Shown here: one piece after another, positions 1 to 9,514 of the stretch | How the letters are laid out: each line of letters opens with the position of its first letter | Numbering within the stretch: the stretch's first letter is position 1 | Source: a virus | Strand: one strand, 5' to 3' | Virus record (IMG/VR): IMGVR_UViG_3300021197_001630 | Location: 1-32,630 of that record | DNA: 32,630 bases | The notes under the pieces: generated by a model | What the model saw: the letters and a program-made list of their open reading frames with translations, nothing else | What the model was told of the DNA's origin: nothing | Databases searched by the model: none | Position numbers and translations under genes: made by a program

Positions 1-1221
1 GGTAACGTAGGTATTGGTACTACTAGTCCTTCCTTTGCTGCAGGTAGTGGTTTAGAAATAGAAAGAGCAGGAATAGCTACATTAAGGTTACAGAATACAA
101 GTACGGGAAAATCTACTGAAATAACCCAAGATACTAATTTTGAAATTGATACCTTAAATTCAGGTATGGATATTGTACTTGATGCTACTACAGACACTAT
201 TTTTGAAATAGCAGATAGTGAAATAGCAAGAATAAATTCTACAGGGTTAGGCATTGGTACTAGTAGTCCAAGTCAACTCTTATATGTTTCTGGTTCTGAC
301 CAAGGGTTAGTCACTTTGGATTCCTCTCATGCTGATGGTGCTTTTGCAACTTTTAAAACTGCAGGAACTATAAAAGGATATTTAGGTGGAGCCGCGGCTA
401 TAGCTAATGCTGGCCAAGATAATATTGCAGTTAGAGCTCAAAATGACTTAGTGTTTGCCACAGGAGGCGGTTCAGAACGTATGCGCATCGACTCAAGCGG
501 TAACGTAGGTATTGGTACTACTAGTCCTGGTGCACTTTTAGAACTAAAAGAATCTTCTGCTGCAGAAGGTGATGCTGTAATTCGATTAAGAGGACATGGA
601 CTTAACGCCGACAATACTGTTTTAGGTGCAGTTGAATGGTTTAACGCCGACAGTAGCGGTGACCAACCTGGTGTAGTAGCAAGAGTAGAAGCACAGTCCG
701 GCAACGCAAACGGTCATATGGGTGAATTGGTATTTAAGACTCATGACGGGAGCGAGGGTGGAGAAGGTTCAAGTCCGGTAGAACGTATGCGTATTGATGC
801 AACCGGTAACACTACAATTAGTGGTGATTTAAATGTAGTAGGAGCTTTAAGTAAGGGTTCTGGTACGTTTAAAATTAAACACCCAGATCCTGAAAAGAAA
901 GAAACTCAGTATTTATATCACTCTTTCGTAGAAAGTCCTACTGCCGGAGATAATATCTATAGATGGCAAATTGAAGTAGTAGACGGTACATCAGAAATAG
1001 AATTACCAGATTATTACAAATTCTTAAATGAAAATGATCAAGTATGGATTACCCCGGTCAAACATTTTGGACAGGCCTATGGAGAAGTAAATGAAGAACA
1101 GACACACCTTACAGTAACTGCTAACGCAGACGGTATCTACAACGTCCTATGTATAGGAACTAGAAAAGACGAAGTAGCTGTTAAAGCCTGGAGAGGTGTA
1201 GAAAGAAACGCTGCAGGGTAA
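1..1221 (+). CDS. Tail fibre protein, 3' portion (5' end outside window)
   Basis: The reading frame is open from base 1, so the gene starts upstream; the first ATG at 166 is internal. The visible 406 codons begin with GNVGIGTTSP, a short motif that recurs near codons 167-176 and throughout the large fibre gene downstream. SERMRID followed by GNVGIG is the usual repeat head of marine phage and FCB-group fibre or adhesin proteins. The last ~115 residues form a distinct globular domain (KIKHPDPE, LYHSFVESP, then a beta-rich stretch ending near the stop). I recognise it as the carboxy-terminal domain often found on such repeat fibres, probably for folding or trimerisation. Role inferred: receptor-binding or long tail fibre. 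A 276 bp block (253-528) is nearly identical to part of the 1676-8986 gene. Confident of fibre identity, not of which fibre. Confidence 0.8.
   Translation, partial: GNVGIGTTSPSFAAGSGLEIERAGIATLRLQNTSTGKSTEITQDTNFEIDTLNSGMDIVLDATTDTIFEIADSEIARINSTGLGIGTSSPSQLLYVSGSDQGLVTLDSSHADGAFATFKTAGTIKGYLGGAAAIANAGQDNIAVRAQNDLVFATGGGSERMRIDSSGNVGIGTTSPGALLELKESSAAEGDAVIRLRGHGLNADNTVLGAVEWFNADSSGDQPGVVARVEAQSGNANGHMGELVFKTHDGSEGGEGSSPVERMRIDATGNTTISGDLNVVGALSKGSGTFKIKHPDPEKKETQYLYHSFVESPTAGDNIYRWQIEVVDGTSEIELPDYYKFLNENDQVWITPVKHFGQAYGEVNEEQTHLTVTANADGIYNVLCIGTRKDEVAVKAWRGVERNAAG
253..528 (+). repeat. Duplicated 276 bp fibre block, copy 1
   Basis: This block matches 3230-3505 over the same length with no gaps and about ten substitutions by eye. 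It encodes the GIGTSSPSQLLYVSGSDQ segment through to the next GIGTTSP motif. Being in the same reading frame in two neighbouring fibre genes, it is a ready substrate for recombination between them. Confidence 0.9.
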
Positions 1222-1248
1222 GACGCTAGATTTTAATTACTCAGACTG

Positions 1249-1256
1249 TATTTATA
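1249..1256 (+). promoter_or_regulatory. TATTTATA octamer, candidate late promoter
   Basis: Exact TATTTATA in the gap between the two genes, 43 bases before the ATG at 1300. It is one of nine intergenic copies in the window. It overlaps a 12-base palindrome TATACTAGTATA at 1253-1264. Promoter function is inferred from position and recurrence only. Confidence 0.5.
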
Positions 1257-1299
1257 CTAGTATACAAAATATTAAAGTTAACTTAACACTATAACAACC

Positions 1300-1593
1300 A
1301 TGGATTGGAAAATAGAAGAACTAGAATATAACAATGACTCTGATAAAGGAGTTACTGTAGCTCATTGGTCTTGTACACATACTACTGGATCTTATTCGGC
1401 AAGACAGATTGGTACCGTAGGATTATCTCCTATACCAACTGCTTCCGGATATATTGCTTACGATAGTTTAACTGAAGCAGACGTAATAAGGTGGGTACAT
1501 CAAAGCGTAGATTCTGGCAGCATCTCTCAGTCTATAGCTAATAATATTAATCTACAAATTACTCCGGCTACTTTAAAAGGAATGCCTTGGTAA
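1300..1593 (+). CDS. Small conserved phage protein, DUF7936-like
   Basis: The 97-residue product has no signal peptide or membrane segment. The pattern MDWKIEELEYNN, GVTVAHWSC and an end with TP...GMPW resembles a small protein family common in marine T4-like phages, which I know as DUF7936; this is pattern memory, not a search result. Function unknown. It sits between two fibre genes and has its own upstream TATTTATA element and an A/C-rich leader (aacaacc before the ATG) without a Shine-Dalgarno match. An accessory tail or virion role is possible from context only. Confidence 0.65.
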   Translation: MDWKIEELEYNNDSDKGVTVAHWSCTHTTGSYSARQIGTVGLSPIPTASGYIAYDSLTEADVIRWVHQSVDSGSISQSIANNINLQITPATLKGMPW

Positions 1594-1641
1594 TTCAAGA
1601 ATTACTAAACTTACTGTTGTTTAATAAAGTATTCTAAACTA

Positions 1642-1649
1642 TATTTATA
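1642..1649 (+). promoter_or_regulatory. TATTTATA octamer, candidate late promoter
   Basis: Exact octamer 27 bases before the ATG of the giant fibre gene, in an 82-base gap that otherwise holds only a short TAATTC/GAATTA inverted repeat next to the preceding stop codon. Confidence 0.55.
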
Positions 1650-1675
1650 TGATATACCTTTAGAATATTTTTCTT

Positions 1676-4600
1676 ATGTCTATAACCTTACGTAATACCA
1701 AAGGCACCCCTCTGTCTCATGCTGAGATGGATGCTAACTTCTCAGTTTTAACCGGTTCTATCGATGCAGGAGATGGACTATCTGGAGGCGGTCCGAAAAG
1801 CGGTTCAATAGAGTTTGCTGTAAATACAACAGTAGCTCGTACAGGTTCCAATACCTTTACTGGACCTCAAAATATACAATCCAGTCTTACAGCTTCTAGT
1901 GCTGCTATTACTACTATATCTGGCTCTTCTGTCACTTATACATCTGGTTCAATAGACAGAATTGATAGCACATCAAGCGGTATTACTACTATAACCGGTA
2001 CTAATCTTACCTATACATCTGGTTCAATAGACAGAATTGATACTACTGCTGCAGGCATTACTACATTAACTGGAACTAATCTAACTTTTACTTCTAGTTC
2101 ACTTTCTCGTTTAGACGTATCCGGAAACGGAGAAGTACAGGGAAATTTAAACGTAGGCGGTACAGTTACTGCTCAAGAGTTCCATACGGAATTTGTATCT
2201 GGTTCAATCATATTTGTGTCCGGTTCAACTAAGTTTGGAGATACATCTAACGATATACATTCTTTTTCAGGATCTTTACAAGTTTCCGGTTCAGGTAATC
2301 ACTTTTTTACTGACGGTAACGTGGGGATTGGTACTTCTAGTCCTGGACAGAAGTTAGAAGTTAATGGCAGTATATTTGCCAATGGCGGGAATATAACAGG
2401 TTCTAATTTTAGAATAGGAGAGTATATCGTTCATAGCGGTGATACTGACACGTTTATTAGATTTCAAACTGACGATATAAGCTTAACTGCCGGTGGAAGT
2501 AATTTATTTAGAGTAGATAATACTGCACCTGTAAGAGAGATTATAGTTAATGAGGCCGGAGCTGCAACAAACTTTAGAGTTGAATCTGATACTGTAACGG
2601 CTGCTTTATTTGTTACCGGCTCTACCGGTAACGTAGGTATTGGTACTACTACTACTGACTCTCTTTTACATCTTTCCGGCTCTTCCAATAATGCTATTGT
2701 CACTCTAGAAAATAATGGTAACGGTAACGTATCCGGTATAGATTTTGTTAGAGAAAGAAGTTCCGGTACTGGAGTTAATGGTGGTTCAATTTTTGTTGAA
2801 TCTAATACTGGACATACCCATTCCTCTATGTATCTGCAGACTCAAACTGCAGGAGCTGAAGCAGGAGTTACTTCTGCGTTAACAGACGATAACGGTGTTA
2901 GAGTTATTTTAGGAGGAGGAAATGGAATAGGGTCCTTTATCGTAGAAAATGGATCAAGCGAAAGTTTAAGAATTAATAAAGACGGTAACGTAGGTATTGG
3001 TACTACTAGTCCAACATCTTACGGTTCAGCTGTAAGAACTTTAGAAATACGAGGGAATACAGGTACAGGTAGCGGATTAGTTAGAGTCTCAAATGCAGAT
3101 AATTCTGTAGGTACCTCGTTATATTCTAGTACTAGTGCAGGTACCTTAAATGTTCAAACTAACCATCCTCTTACTTTCGCTACTAACAACAGCGAACGTA
3201 TGCGCATCGATACAAGTGGTAATATAGGTATTGGTACTAGTAGTCCAAGTCAACTCTTATATGTTTCTGGTTCTGACCAAGGGTTAGTTACTTTGGATTC
3301 CTCTAATGCTGATGGTGCTTATGCAACTTTTAAAACTGCAGGAACTATAAAAGGATATTTAGGTGGAGCCCAAGCTATTGCTAATGCTGGCCAAGATAAT
3401 TTGGCAGTTAGAGCTCAAAATGACTTAGTGTTTGCCACAGGAGGCGGTTCAGAACGTATGCGCATCGACTCAAGCGGTAACGTAGGTATTGGTACTACTA
3501 CTCCTTCTTCCTTATTTGATGTACATGGTAGTAGCAAACTCGGTAATACTAATTCTCATAGGTTAGATATATTAGGACAAACCATAGCTTTATCCGGTTC
3601 TAATACTACTATAGAGCACAAAGCAGCATCAGGTAATTTAAGAATACAAACTACTGGAGGATCTAATAATAAACTTATTCTTTCGTCTTCCGGAGATATA
3701 GAAGTAGAACAATCAGTTACAGTTAAGAATTTAGACACCTCTATACAGTCATCAGGATACCAATCAGGATTTGCCGGTCAAGGCTTTGATATTAATTTTT
3801 CAGGAAAATCTTCGGCTGAGTTTGATGACCTTACTGTAAGAGGCTCTATGAGAGTATTCGAATTAATAATTAATCAAGTTAGAGCTACTAATGGTTCATT
3901 ATTTGTTAGCTCAACCGGTAAAGTTGACTCTGTTGAAGACTTAGGAAGTGGTAACTTTGCTCTTACTTTTGATACCGGTTCAGGTACTGTAGGACATGGA
4001 TTTACTGAAAATGACGTCATTAGAGCCCAGCAAGTTAATAGAAATGCTATTGCCAATGCCGGTCAAACTCAAAGCCTTGATGATAACCTAGTATTTAGGT
4101 CTGACCTAACGGTAACATCAGTTCAAGATTTAAAAATAGTTACTGCATCTTTATCTTCTAGCTCTACTCCACCTTCAGCAAGTTTTGATTTTGTAAGATT
4201 AGGGAATACTTCTAATACTAATCGTCAAGGGAATATTTATCTAACCTCAGACGATAATAAAGCCCCTTTTATAGATATAGTAGACGGAATTACTTCTCAT
4301 TCAGATTTTAATAATTCTGCTACGGAGGGCGGTACTAAAGTTCGTATCGGTAAAATAGACGGAATAAATTCTCCGATTTTTGGGGATTTAACCGGATTCG
4401 GTATGTGGGCGTCTGGATCTGTTTACTTAGAAGGAGGTATAAATGCTACCTCGGGCCTTGTAGCAGGTTGGGCGATAAATACTGGCGTAATTCAAAGTAA
4501 TAATATCTTTATACAGTCTTCTGGTTCAGCCGGTGGAGAACTTATTAAAATAGGGCAGACCGCTGGTATGTCAGGTAATGGTATATTCTTATCAGGATCT

Positions 4601-7600
4601 GGAGATTTCAATTTACAAAGCGATGGTAGTAATTTTATAAGAAAGAGTGGAACAGATATTCAAGTAAGATCTGAAAACTTTATACTTAATACTTCTAAAT
4701 TAAAAATAGATTCTACTGCTGGGGGTAGCGGTAGTATAGCCATGGGAGCTACTCCACCTACTAGCTTTAATTCAGGTACAGGATTTTTCGTAGACGGTTC
4801 TGGTAAGTTTCTATTAGGCAATTCAGGTGGTAGTAAGATAACTTTTGATGGTAGTAATGTTAATGTAGTAGGTTCAATAACTATTAGTAATCCTGGAGAT
4901 ATAGACATCTCTACCGTAAACAACGATTCAGGATTTACTGATGATACTGCTGCTACTGCAGCTAGTGCTTCTGCGGCTACAGTAAGTAGTTCTGAAGCTG
5001 CTATTAGAACCCAAGTTAGACTTACCTCAAATGGTATGGAACTTGCTGATCAAAGTAGTAATATATTAGCTAGTTACGGTACTACTACGACAATAGGTAG
5101 AGATGCTAATAATCAGTCAAGAATTTTTATAGATAGTGATTCAGTTGACTTAATAGTAGATAGTGGAGGAACAGATACCACTCAAGCCTCTTTCGGTGCC
5201 ACTACAGTAGTAGGTGCTACAGGCAGCGAACATATAAGAATATCAGGGTCAGGTTTAGAGATTAAAGATGGCTCAACTACTAGAATTTCAATGAACGGTT
5301 CTGGTATGCAAATAGGTTCAGTAGCTAACGGTATCACTTTAGATGCTAGCGGTAATGCAACTTTTAACGGTGAAATTACGATAAGTTCAGGTTTAGCTAA
5401 TTCTATTAGTGGATCTATTACCGGACAAACGGGTTCTCTTGATACAGCTATAAATAGCGCTCAGGGAACAGCAAATACTGCCACCGGCTCTGCTGCTACT
5501 GCTCAAGCAGCCGCCCTAGCTGCTCAAGGTACGGCAAATGCCGCCACCGGGTCTGCTGCAACGGCACAGTCTGCGATAGATACTATGGAGACTCAAGTAG
5601 TTCTTTCTAGTGCAGGGATGGACTTAAGAAATAATAGTAACGTAAATGTTGCTACTTTTGGAACTACTACCAAGTTTTTCGACGGAGTAGGTCATGCAGC
5701 CGCCAATAGAAAGTTACAACTAAATGCTAGCGGTATTACTGCTTTTGGAGACGATACTACTACTTATGCTGAAGTTACTTCTACAGGTTTAGGAATAGTC
5801 GAAAGCGATGTTAATGTAGCATCTTTTGGCTCTTCAGTAAGGGTAGGTAAAAACGCAGCTGATAAAACAGCTTTAAGGATAGATAGTTCAGGTAACCTAT
5901 CTATAGGTACCTCAGGTACTACTAATTTTTCAGCTGACAGTTCTGGAAACGTTACTATGGCAGGTACAGTTACTGCGACAGCTGGTGCTATAGGCGGCTT
6001 TGGTATTTCAGCTACTACTATATCCTCATCTAATGCTGATTTAATATTAAGAAACAACGGACAGATAACCGGCTCTAATGTTTTATTTGACGATGGAACC
6101 ATAGGTGGGTTCTCTATTACTGGAACTGCTATTTCGTCTTCGAATAATAATTTAATATTAAGGAATAACGGACAGATTACTGGTTCCAATGTTTTATTTG
6201 ACGATGGAACTATTGGAGGTTTTTCTCTTACTGCTACATCTATTTCATCCTCTAATAATAGTCTTATATTAAAAAGCAATGGTCAAATAACTGCTTCTAG
6301 TGCTGATCTTAGTGGAAAAATTACAGCTGAATCTGGAGAAGTAGGTGGTTTTGCTATTACTGCAACCGCTGTTTCGTCATCTAATAATAGCTTAATACTT
6401 AGAAGTAATGGTCAAATAACAGCATCTAGTGCAGATCTTACTGGTAAAATTACGGCAACAAGTGGGGAAGTCGGTGGTTTTGCCATTACCGGTACTGCTA
6501 TTTCATCTTCGAATAATAGTCTTATTTTAAAAAGCAATGGTCAAATAACTGCTTCAAGTGCTGATCTTTCTGGTAAAATTACTGCTACAAGTGGTGAAGT
6601 TGGTGGTTTTGCCATTACAGGAACTGCTGTTTCTTCATCTAATGACCAATTAATACTTAGAAGTAGCGGACAAATAACAGCATCTAACGTAGATCTTTCT
6701 GGTAAAATTACTGCTACAAGTGGTGAAGTTGGTGGCTTTTCAATTACAGGAACTGCTATTTCATCATCTAATAATAATCTTATCTTAAAAAGTAATGGTG
6801 AAATCACTGGTACTAGCGGTACTATTGGAGGATGGACGTTAGGATCCGATAGTTTTACAAACGGTAACGTTAAATTATCTAATGCAGCTGATAATAAAGG
6901 CCTTATAATTACTGCTGCATCAGGACCTAACATACTCCAGGTAGGTGAATTCGATGACGTTACTCCTACTTCTACTGTGTTAAGCTTTCCAGCAACTGTG
7001 GACGAATCAGCTGCTTCTTCAAGTCTATTTGTTAGTAGTTTTCCAAGAACAATTGGCTTTGATGGAACCGGTAACGCAGAAAAAGGAGCAAGATTATTAT
7101 ATGAAATAGATACTGCAATAAATTCAAAAGATACTATTAACATAGTACAGCCAGTATCTTTTGGGTACTTAATGGAAGATGGAAGTATAGCTGGTGTAAC
7201 TAAATTTGCTCACGTTACTGCATCGTTAATTAAAGGTACTGAAGTAGTAGCTCAAACAGCAGTACAAAGAAGTAGTATTTACCCTTCTTCCGCAGTACTC
7301 AACATACAACATTACTATACCGGAAGTAACGTAGGTTCTGGAACTTTTAAACTACAGATAGACTATAGATCGCACTATAATAGAAATTCAGATCCTGCTA
7401 ACTTTAATGAAGTAACGTTAACCGGATACCAAGGTACAAAAGATACAGCTTTAGTTAATATAACAAATAACCAAGCTTTATTCTACCAGGGACCTAATAG
7501 AAAATTTGAATGGACTCCTGGAGGACTCACCTTTAATGTGGGTGAGGTAGATATAGCTAATATTAATACTGAAGGTATTAAGTTAAAAGAATCAGGTTCC

Positions 7601-8986
7601 ATAAGTCTTGATGCCGGTAATATAGGTATCTTTAACGGCGGTATAGATGTAGGTGGAGATAATAGTCACGTATTCATTTCAGAAAATGATTTTGTAGATC
7701 CAGAAGGATATAAGTTCTTTGTAAACTCTGATAATTCAGAGATGATTCTACTAAATAAAGCTCAAGTTGGTACTATCTCAATGATAGTAGATGGAGCTGG
7801 AGGTCAACCTGAATTCGCTATTCGTCGAACTACTTCTAATACTGAAGTATTTAGAATAGACGAAAACGGTAAAGTAGGAATAGGAGGGGTAGATCCTAGT
7901 GAAAAATTACACGTAGATGGTAACGGTCTTCTTACAGGCAAATTAGGGTTAGGTGGAGTTACTCCTACTTCTACTTTAACTGTTAGTAGTGCTACCGGTG
8001 GAGCAGAAAGTTGGGTAGGAGGTATATTAGTAGAAAATACATCTACAACTACAGGAGAACCAGCTATAGCTTTTAGAAATGCAGGTTCCAGTGGAACTGG
8101 GGATAATAGATGGGTGTTAGGTTTAAATCAATCTGCTAATTTTGATATAGCATATGGTGATTCAACAGGTACAGTTTTTACTAATGCTAATACTGCTATT
8201 AGGATAGGCACTAATAAAAACGTAGGTATAGGCGGGGTATTTACAGGTGCTCGATTAGATATAGTACAGTCAGCAGATTCAGCCGGCGGTGGAATAAGAT
8301 TAAGAGAATCAGACGATACTAATGACTATTGGGATATATTTTTAGGTACAGACGATAAACTATTTTTCCATTATACTGGCGGGGGTAACGGAGGTTTTAT
8401 AGATGACGGCGTTACTTCAAATCAAATGAATTTTACTGGACAGCACCGTTCTAATATTTCTTCAACCTACGATAACATAACAGCAATTTCGAGCAGTGAA
8501 AGAATTGGTTTAATAGTCTCTGCTGACGGTACCTATTCCAATATTGACGGAGGTACTGATCCAACTATTAATGACTCTTTACCTAATATTACTCTCTCAA
8601 CTACAGCTAAAGATAAGAAAGTATTCGGAGTAATATCAGATGAAGAAGATCTAACTGATGGTATAAGAACCTACAGTCAAGGCAACTTTGTATCAACTTA
8701 CGAGGTTTCAGGATCTGAATCTGGTAGAACGTTTGTAAACTCTATAGGGGAAGGGGGTATATGGGTATCAAATTACTCTGGATCTCTTGAGAATGGAGAT
8801 TATATTACTACTTCTCCGTTATCCGGTATAGGTATGAAACAAGCTGACGATTTACTACATAACTATACTGTTGCAAAAATAACTCAAGATTGTACTTTTA
8901 ATGATGCAGGTAAATATACAGAAGTTGAATTCTCCGGGAGTACATACCGTAAGCAGTTTGTTGGCTGTACCTATCATTGCGGATAA
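1676..8986 (+). CDS. Giant repeat-rich tail fibre protein (2436 aa)
   Basis: The start MSITLRNTKGTPLSHAEMD is the standard opening of tail-fibre proteins in marine myoviruses (virion attachment end). The body is low in cysteine and rich in Gly, Ser, Thr and Asn. It carries many beta-type repeats: GNVGIGTSSP-like motifs (about residues 214, 319, 437, 515, 601 and degenerate ones after 2060), an alanine-rich ATGSAATAQ stretch likely to be helical, and seven tandem GGF...SSSN...LILxxNGQIT units (residues ~1440-1717). The last ~150 residues (GVISDEEDL, ENGDYITTSPLSG, LLHNYTVAK, ending CTYHCG) look like a fibre carboxy-terminal domain; resemblance to Peptidase_G2-type self-cleaving or chaperone domains is tentative. 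Likely role: host recognition or long side fibre. At 7.3 kb it fills over a fifth of the window. Confidence 0.85.
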   Translation: MSITLRNTKGTPLSHAEMDANFSVLTGSIDAGDGLSGGGPKSGSIEFAVNTTVARTGSNTFTGPQNIQSSLTASSAAITTISGSSVTYTSGSIDRIDSTSSGITTITGTNLTYTSGSIDRIDTTAAGITTLTGTNLTFTSSSLSRLDVSGNGEVQGNLNVGGTVTAQEFHTEFVSGSIIFVSGSTKFGDTSNDIHSFSGSLQVSGSGNHFFTDGNVGIGTSSPGQKLEVNGSIFANGGNITGSNFRIGEYIVHSGDTDTFIRFQTDDISLTAGGSNLFRVDNTAPVREIIVNEAGAATNFRVESDTVTAALFVTGSTGNVGIGTTTTDSLLHLSGSSNNAIVTLENNGNGNVSGIDFVRERSSGTGVNGGSIFVESNTGHTHSSMYLQTQTAGAEAGVTSALTDDNGVRVILGGGNGIGSFIVENGSSESLRINKDGNVGIGTTSPTSYGSAVRTLEIRGNTGTGSGLVRVSNADNSVGTSLYSSTSAGTLNVQTNHPLTFATNNSERMRIDTSGNIGIGTSSPSQLLYVSGSDQGLVTLDSSNADGAYATFKTAGTIKGYLGGAQAIANAGQDNLAVRAQNDLVFATGGGSERMRIDSSGNVGIGTTTPSSLFDVHGSSKLGNTNSHRLDILGQTIALSGSNTTIEHKAASGNLRIQTTGGSNNKLILSSSGDIEVEQSVTVKNLDTSIQSSGYQSGFAGQGFDINFSGKSSAEFDDLTVRGSMRVFELIINQVRATNGSLFVSSTGKVDSVEDLGSGNFALTFDTGSGTVGHGFTENDVIRAQQVNRNAIANAGQTQSLDDNLVFRSDLTVTSVQDLKIVTASLSSSSTPPSASFDFVRLGNTSNTNRQGNIYLTSDDNKAPFIDIVDGITSHSDFNNSATEGGTKVRIGKIDGINSPIFGDLTGFGMWASGSVYLEGGINATSGLVAGWAINTGVIQSNNIFIQSSGSAGGELIKIGQTAGMSGNGIFLSGSGDFNLQSDGSNFIRKSGTDIQVRSENFILNTSKLKIDSTAGGSGSIAMGATPPTSFNSGTGFFVDGSGKFLLGNSGGSKITFDGSNVNVVGSITISNPGDIDISTVNNDSGFTDDTAATAASASAATVSSSEAAIRTQVRLTSNGMELADQSSNILASYGTTTTIGRDANNQSRIFIDSDSVDLIVDSGGTDTTQASFGATTVVGATGSEHIRISGSGLEIKDGSTTRISMNGSGMQIGSVANGITLDASGNATFNGEITISSGLANSISGSITGQTGSLDTAINSAQGTANTATGSAATAQAAALAAQGTANAATGSAATAQSAIDTMETQVVLSSAGMDLRNNSNVNVATFGTTTKFFDGVGHAAANRKLQLNASGITAFGDDTTTYAEVTSTGLGIVESDVNVASFGSSVRVGKNAADKTALRIDSSGNLSIGTSGTTNFSADSSGNVTMAGTVTATAGAIGGFGISATTISSSNADLILRNNGQITGSNVLFDDGTIGGFSITGTAISSSNNNLILRNNGQITGSNVLFDDGTIGGFSLTATSISSSNNSLILKSNGQITASSADLSGKITAESGEVGGFAITATAVSSSNNSLILRSNGQITASSADLTGKITATSGEVGGFAITGTAISSSNNSLILKSNGQITASSADLSGKITATSGEVGGFAITGTAVSSSNDQLILRSSGQITASNVDLSGKITATSGEVGGFSITGTAISSSNNNLILKSNGEITGTSGTIGGWTLGSDSFTNGNVKLSNAADNKGLIITAASGPNILQVGEFDDVTPTSTVLSFPATVDESAASSSLFVSSFPRTIGFDGTGNAEKGARLLYEIDTAINSKDTINIVQPVSFGYLMEDGSIAGVTKFAHVTASLIKGTEVVAQTAVQRSSIYPSSAVLNIQHYYTGSNVGSGTFKLQIDYRSHYNRNSDPANFNEVTLTGYQGTKDTALVNITNNQALFYQGPNRKFEWTPGGLTFNVGEVDIANINTEGIKLKESGSISLDAGNIGIFNGGIDVGGDNSHVFISENDFVDPEGYKFFVNSDNSEMILLNKAQVGTISMIVDGAGGQPEFAIRRTTSNTEVFRIDENGKVGIGGVDPSEKLHVDGNGLLTGKLGLGGVTPTSTLTVSSATGGAESWVGGILVENTSTTTGEPAIAFRNAGSSGTGDNRWVLGLNQSANFDIAYGDSTGTVFTNANTAIRIGTNKNVGIGGVFTGARLDIVQSADSAGGGIRLRESDDTNDYWDIFLGTDDKLFFHYTGGGNGGFIDDGVTSNQMNFTGQHRSNISSTYDNITAISSSERIGLIVSADGTYSNIDGGTDPTINDSLPNITLSTTAKDKKVFGVISDEEDLTDGIRTYSQGNFVSTYEVSGSESGRTFVNSIGEGGIWVSNYSGSLENGDYITTSPLSGIGMKQADDLLHNYTVAKITQDCTFNDAGKYTEVEFSGSTYRKQFVGCTYHCG
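3230..3505 (+). repeat. Duplicated 276 bp fibre block, copy 2
   Basis: Partner of 253-528. Differences include four substitutions clustered where one copy reads gccgcggctata and the other gcccaagctatt. It encodes about residues 519-610 of the giant fibre. Confidence 0.9.
5993..6826 (+). repeat. Seven tandem fibre repeats (111-129 bp units)
   Basis: Seven in-frame units: two of 37 codons, four of 43 and a last one of 32. Each starts GGF or GGFxIT and contains SSSN and LILxxNGQIT. Units 5 and 6 share more than 40 consecutive bases at a 129-base offset (from 6563 and from 6692), so part of the array duplicated recently. Probably a beta-helical shaft whose length can change by unequal recombination. 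Confidence 0.9.
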
Positions 8987-8992
8987 TAAGTT

Positions 8993-9014
8993 GATCTTTA
9001 AAAGAATCTTTTTT
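8993..9014 (+). terminator. Weak possible terminator after giant fibre
   Basis: GATCTTT and AAGAATC form an imperfect stem (one mismatch, one G-T pair, 2-base loop) directly followed by a run of T. It is low in GC and may not act alone. Confidence 0.3.
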
Positions 9015-9067
9015 ATATTTAAGAATAATTATTAAAAATAACGTTATAAACAACCTCAAACATAATT

Positions 9068-9382
9068 ATGGCAGCTCCAATAACATTAGAACAAGAAGAA
9101 CTACAACGTATCGCTAGTATTCAACAAGTATCTCAAAACATTACTTTTGAATTCGGTAGTATTGAATTAGCTAAACGTGCTTTAGAAGCCCGTGAAGACC
9201 GAGCTGATGAAGCTTTAGAAGCTCTCAAAATTTCTGAAAACGAATTAGTACAATCATTATCTGAGAAATACGGAGATGGTTCTATCAACTTGCAGGACGG
9301 TACTTTTGAACCAAGCCCGCAAATGACAGTACCGGCAAGTCCGGCTGTACAGGAAGTAACCGAAGGGGTGTCTGCCGAATAA
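9068..9382 (+). CDS. Small coiled-coil virion-region protein
   Basis: The 104-residue product is acidic. Residues ~7-75 are a long helix rich in Glu, Ala and Leu (LEQEELQRI, ALEAREDRADEALEAL), followed by an EKYGDGSINLQDGTF turn and a Pro-rich acidic tail. Short coiled-coil proteins of this build (helix, then KYGxGxINLxxGxF) are frequent near tail genes of marine phages; function unknown. No signal peptide. It lies between the giant fibre and the sheath gene, with a leader (cctcaaacataatt) without Shine-Dalgarno. The AT-rich 9011-9030 stretch upstream has no exact TATTTATA. A role as structural or assembly cofactor is inference from context. Confidence 0.7.
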   Translation: MAAPITLEQEELQRIASIQQVSQNITFEFGSIELAKRALEAREDRADEALEALKISENELVQSLSEKYGDGSINLQDGTFEPSPQMTVPASPAVQEVTEGVSAE

Positions 9383-9387
9383 GGTAG

Positions 9388-9410
9388 ACCCTCTTAAGGG
9401 TTTCGGTTTT
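9388..9410 (+). terminator. Probable rho-independent terminator
   Basis: ACCCT/AGGGT perfect 5-bp stem with a CTTA loop, followed by TTCGGTTTTT, six bases after the stop of the 9068 gene. A second, looser inverted repeat TCTTCC/GGAAGA (9432-9463) follows before the sheath promoter motif. Confidence 0.55.
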
Positions 9411-9471
9411 TAAGTTCTATTTATTTAAGAGTCTTCCTGAAAAATACTCTCCTGTTTGGAAGATTAAATCA

Positions 9472-9479
9472 TATTTATA
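9472..9479 (+). promoter_or_regulatory. TATTTATA octamer, candidate late promoter
   Basis: Exact octamer 36 bases before the sheath ATG and downstream of the putative terminator at 9388, so sheath transcription can start afresh here. Confidence 0.55.
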
Positions 9480-9514
9480 TATAAGAATCTCAAAGAACTT
9501 AAACAAACCCTAAC

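Noticed and set aside
5993-6826. Regular repeats considered as a CRISPR array
   Set aside because: Units are in frame, 111-129 bases long, all coding and without unique spacers; this is a protein repeat.
5764-7143. Two long minus-strand frames (5764-6279 and 6541-7143) opposite the fibre repeats
   Set aside because: They are antisense mirrors of the Ser/Gly/Thr-rich repeats, with repetitive Pro/Leu/Glu products and no start signals.
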